DNA of 7,451 nt, taken from assembly GCA_016929465.1 (NCBI GenBank), contig JAFGIT010000410.1, positions 1 through 7,451 on the forward strand. Reading direction: 5' to 3'. This DNA comes from JAFGIT01 sp016929465 [NCBI: Candidatus Coatesbacteria bacterium] (GTDB taxonomy: Bacteria > B130-G9). Of this stretch, positions 4,550 to 7,451 are shown in pieces. Below the pieces are notes generated by a model. That model searched no databases, was not told the DNA's origin, and saw only the letters and a program-made list of their open reading frames with translations. Position 1 is the stretch's first letter; every line of letters begins with the position of its first letter. Made by a program: the position numbers and the translations under genes.

Positions 4550-7451
4550 ATTATCGAAAATATCTCCGAGGCCTTAGTACTGGCTGAAGCCAGCGATCTC
4601 CCTGCTCTTGCAAAAATCCACACGCAATTCCAGACTGTCGCGGAAGAACTCGCTCGAGAAGGTAAAGAACTCGCCGCGAAAGCTGCACTATCATGCGCCG
4701 ATATAATAACCGGGATCATATTGGAGCAAGAGAACAATCCTACAAGTGCAATGGAGCTTATATCGAAGACCGTCTCTTGCCTGCAAGCCGTTATCCTCGA
4801 TGGTCGTCCTGAAGACCAGATAGAATTCCCGAATGCGCTCCTTCAGAATGCTGGCGGCTGTGCCGCAGAGAACGAAGACAAACGCCCATATATAAGACCG
4901 GCGCATATCGATGAAGCTCTGATCGAGGAATTCCTTGCAAAACAGATATCTGCGCTCGATGAAATCGAGAGCAGTATGCTCGCAATCGAATCCGAGAACC
5001 TCACATCCGCACCGGCGGAGCTCAAACGGCTGCTTCACACTCTCAAAGGCGAATCCGGTCTCCTCAATCTGCCGGATGTAGAGCGGCTTTGCCACGAAAC
5101 GGAAACCTGTCTCGACGCAGAGACACTGCCATCAGTCGATTCCCTGCTCAATGTGAAGGATTGGCTAGGCAGAGCCTTCAAAGGAATTGAGCAAGGCATC
5201 TGTATATCCGGTGCTGAGGAGGTCATCGAACAGCTTCGCTCGGGAAAGGCAACTGACTTCGAGAAGGAACCAATCGAGGCGGAACAGAGCTCCGTGGGTG
5301 ATGATTCTGTTGAAGGACAGACGACTGACGAGGCCGAAGAGACGTTGGCGGTATCCCCACTGGACGCAGATACGGCGCTGATGGGCGAATTCGTGATCGA
5401 GGCGAGAGAGCATCTTGAGGAGGCCGACCTGAAGCTGCTGGCCCTCGAAATGTCACCCGATGACTCCGATGCACTGAATGCAGTATTCAGATCATTTCAC
5501 ACGATAAAAGGGACTTCGGCATTCCTTAACCTGGAAGATATCAGCAAACTCGCACACGAAGCTGAGAACCTGCTCAACCTCGCTCGAAGTGGCGAATTGG
5601 TCTTCAAAGGCCGCGCCGTTGACGTAAGCCTCGAGGCTGTGGACCTGCTGCGCGGGCTTCTCGACAGCGTCGAAGAGGCAATCAACAACGAAGATACATC
5701 TCTTGCGGCCAATCCGGTTGTTCCGGACCTCATCAGGAGGATAAAGGCTGCATCCTGTGAAAATGACCCGGACGCAAGCACCGATTCGAGGCAAATATCC
5801 AGTGACCCAATGCCCAAACTCGGAGAGGTCATGATCGAAAGCGGTAGAGCCAGCACCGAGAAAATCGTCGATGCTCTCGTCGATCAGAAGACGACGATGC
5901 AGGGAAGCAAGCTGGGGGAGATTCTCGTCAAGACTGGCCGCGCAGGCGCCAAAGACGTCATTCACGCCCTCCGCGAGCAGAGAACCGGTACGCAGCCGAC
6001 TCCGCAGGAGGATAGGCCCCCCAAGCTCGGTGAGATCATGGTCGCGGACGGGACGATCACTCCCGATGATGTTGCGGAGTCGCTTGCAGAACAAAGAAGC
6101 GTCCAGAAGGACAAGAAAATCGGGGAGCTGCTCGTCAGCAAAGGGCGTGCGTCTAATGAAGACGTCTCAAGGGCCTTGCGGACACAAAATTCTTCCCGGG
6201 CAGGGAGCTCTATTTCGTCAATCAAAGAAGTCGTCAAAGTGGATGCCGTGAGACTGGATAGCCTTGTTGATACGATTGGGGAGCTAGTCATCGCTGAGGC
6301 GATGGTCTGCCAATCTATGGATACGGGAGAAAGAGCGTCTGCGGACCTGACCAGATCCCTGAGTCAGCTGAATAAAATCACTCGAGAACTGCAGTCCATG
6401 GGCATGACTCTCAGGATGATACCGGTGAAATCCACCTTCCAGAAAATGGCTCGATTGGTAAGAGACCTTGCCAGGAAAGCCGGCAAGGAGGTCGATCTGG
6501 CCCTGTCAGGAGAGGACACCGAACTCGACAAGAGCGTGGTCGACCGGATCGGGGATCCACTGGTTCACATGGTGAGAAACGCCGTGGACCACGGAATAGA
6601 ATCGGACGTTCAAGAGCGCCGTCAGAAAGGCAAACCCGACAAAGCCAAAATCGAGCTGAGGGCATTCCACAAAGGCGGGAATATATACATCGAGATCGAG
6701 GACGACGGCAGAGGCCTCGATAGCGAAGCGATACTCAAGAAGGGAATCGAGCGAGGCCTGGTTGAGGAGGGAGAAGCCCTCGGTGAGCGCGAAATATTCA
6801 ACCTCATCTTCGAACCCGGCTTCTCCACAGCCAAGCAGATAACGGACGTCTCTGGCCGAGGAGTCGGTATGGACGTCGTCAAACGCAACATCACGGACCT
6901 CCGGGGAAGCGTGGAGATTACCTCGATCCGAGGCAAGGGGAGCATCTTCAGCATCCGACTGCCGCTTACACTTGCGATCATTGACGGCATGCTCGTGCGA
7001 GTAGGCGCCGAGAGATACATTATACCAACACTATCGGTTATCGGCGCAGTAAAGCCTGAGTCCGATAATGTCAACACCGTGCTCAAACAGGGACGGATGC
7101 TCTCGTTCCAGAATGAGCTAATTCCCCTATTTCCTCTGGAAAACCTCCTCGGAATAGCAAATGCCCAACGCGGGGCGGACCAGGGCATTGTCATTCTGGT
7201 CGAGGACGGTGGAAGGAAGGCCGGGTTGATTGTCGATGAGCTTCTCGGGCTAAGACAAACAGTCATAAAGAACATGGGCGAATTGATCGGCAAGGTAGCC
7301 GGCCTCTCCGGCGCTACCATTCTCTCCGACGGTCGCGTAGGCCTGATCCTCGATGTAAACGGCGCCATGGAGCTCATCGATCAAAATGAGGTAATCGCCG
7401 ATTCATGCCTACCGATGGCACCGGTTGCAGGATTATGTCAAGAGGCTGGAG
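4547..7451 (+). CDS. cheA: CheA chemotaxis histidine kinase with two HPt domains and an LGE-repeat module; 3' end off-window
   Basis: The frame stays open to the window edge (968 codons). CheA autophosphorylates in chemoreceptor arrays and phosphorylates CheY. In order: a helical N-terminal region of unknown role (1-115); HPt1 (about 122-195) with H164 in HTLKGES; an acidic linker (about 225-275); HPt2 (about 277-385) with H318 in HTIKGTS; four LGE repeats (424-547); P3 dimerisation (about 562-625); P4 ATPase (about 635-805) with N-box N678 in MVRNAVDHGIE, G1 box DDGRG (719-723), F-box FEPGFS (755-760) and G2 box GRGVGMD (770-776); and P5 CheW-like (from about 806). All kinase boxes are intact. 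No P2 CheY-binding domain is visible; the repeats stand in its place. At 968+ residues it is longer than common CheA (about 650). The end shown is probably close to the true C-terminus, unless another domain follows. The TTG start is the least certain part. Confidence 0.93.
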   Translation, partial: MIIENISEALVLAEASDLPALAKIHTQFQTVAEELAREGKELAAKAALSCADIITGIILEQENNPTSAMELISKTVSCLQAVILDGRPEDQIEFPNALLQNAGGCAAENEDKRPYIRPAHIDEALIEEFLAKQISALDEIESSMLAIESENLTSAPAELKRLLHTLKGESGLLNLPDVERLCHETETCLDAETLPSVDSLLNVKDWLGRAFKGIEQGICISGAEEVIEQLRSGKATDFEKEPIEAEQSSVGDDSVEGQTTDEAEETLAVSPLDADTALMGEFVIEAREHLEEADLKLLALEMSPDDSDALNAVFRSFHTIKGTSAFLNLEDISKLAHEAENLLNLARSGELVFKGRAVDVSLEAVDLLRGLLDSVEEAINNEDTSLAANPVVPDLIRRIKAASCENDPDASTDSRQISSDPMPKLGEVMIESGRASTEKIVDALVDQKTTMQGSKLGEILVKTGRAGAKDVIHALREQRTGTQPTPQEDRPPKLGEIMVADGTITPDDVAESLAEQRSVQKDKKIGELLVSKGRASNEDVSRALRTQNSSRAGSSISSIKEVVKVDAVRLDSLVDTIGELVIAEAMVCQSMDTGERASADLTRSLSQLNKITRELQSMGMTLRMIPVKSTFQKMARLVRDLARKAGKEVDLALSGEDTELDKSVVDRIGDPLVHMVRNAVDHGIESDVQERRQKGKPDKAKIELRAFHKGGNIYIEIEDDGRGLDSEAILKKGIERGLVEEGEALGEREIFNLIFEPGFSTAKQITDVSGRGVGMDVVKRNITDLRGSVEITSIRGKGSIFSIRLPLTLAIIDGMLVRVGAERYIIPTLSVIGAVKPESDNVNTVLKQGRMLSFQNELIPLFPLENLLGIANAQRGADQGIVILVEDGGRKAGLIVDELLGLRQTVIKNMGELIGKVAGLSGATILSDGRVGLILDVNGAMELIDQNEVIADSCLPMAPVAGLCQEAG
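5816..6187 (+). repeat. Four tandem 24-residue LGE repeats within CheA
   Basis: Repeats lie at CheA residues 424-447, 455-478, 493-516 and 524-547. Each starts K(L/I)GE(V/I/L), has G at position 10 and L at 21, and ends in Q at 24. The spacers are exactly 7, 14 and 7 residues, so the module is two 55-residue pairs. The pattern matches the motif of the N-terminal domain of type II secretion/type IV pilus ATPases (MshEN, T2SSE_N), which in MshE binds c-di-GMP. Here lysine replaces the usual leading arginine. The 7-residue spacer matches what I remember of tandem T2SSE_N repeats rather than the longer spacer described for MshE. Confidence 0.8.

Noticed and set aside
5492-6094. Long open frames on the minus strand opposite cheA (also 6622-7377)
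   Set aside because: They lie entirely opposite firmly identified CheA coding sequence with intact kinase motifs. Their translations are serine/proline-rich or low in recognisable motifs and show no family signature.

Overview
This window is bacterial chromosome. It shows a bacterial groES with a perfect CIRCE operator, sigma70-type promoters, a Shine-Dalgarno-led operon, tadA, and a chemotaxis/flagellar gene set, so the organism is very probably motile and flagellated. Base composition looks balanced (roughly half G+C by eye). The tRNA does not encode its CCA end. The gene set fits several phyla, such as Planctomycetota, Desulfobacterota or uncultured lineages, and I cannot name one from sequence alone.

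Layout. (1) Positions 1-381, minus strand: the 5' part of groES, cut by the left window edge, with its ribosome-binding site, a perfect CIRCE inverted repeat (the HrcA operator) and a -35/-10 promoter abutting it. groEL probably follows outside the window. (2) 382-705: a gene-poor gap with two small hairpins and a weak terminator candidate for tadA. (3) 706-1311, minus strand: a compact unit of promoter, tRNA-Arg(ACG) and tadA. TadA deaminates A34 of exactly this tRNA, so enzyme and substrate appear to share one transcript. (4) 1312-1805: an intergenic stretch of about 500 bases with a strong hairpin, an 11-bp inverted repeat enclosing three further hairpins (possible structured RNA or small mobile element), and a FliA/sigma28-like promoter close to the next gene. 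(5) 1806-7451, plus strand: a chemotaxis operon with four genes: a degenerate-receiver-CheX fusion, CheY, a FapA/DUF342 protein, and a very long CheA that runs off the right edge.

How the genes work together. CheA autophosphorylates and passes phosphate to CheY. The CheX domain keeps the ExxN phosphatase motif and should dephosphorylate CheY-P. FapA links the cluster to flagellar or envelope assembly. CheA is unusual. It has an N-terminal helical region of unknown role, two HPt domains that both keep the histidine, and, where the P2 domain would lie, four copies of a 24-residue LGE repeat in a regular 24-7-24 / 14 / 24-7-24 layout. These repeats resemble the c-di-GMP-binding N-terminal motif of MshE/type II secretion ATPases. 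The most noteworthy points are the tRNA-Arg(ACG)-tadA pairing, the CheA repeat module, the pseudo-receiver-CheX fusion, and the unexplained inverted-repeat element at 1431-1541.
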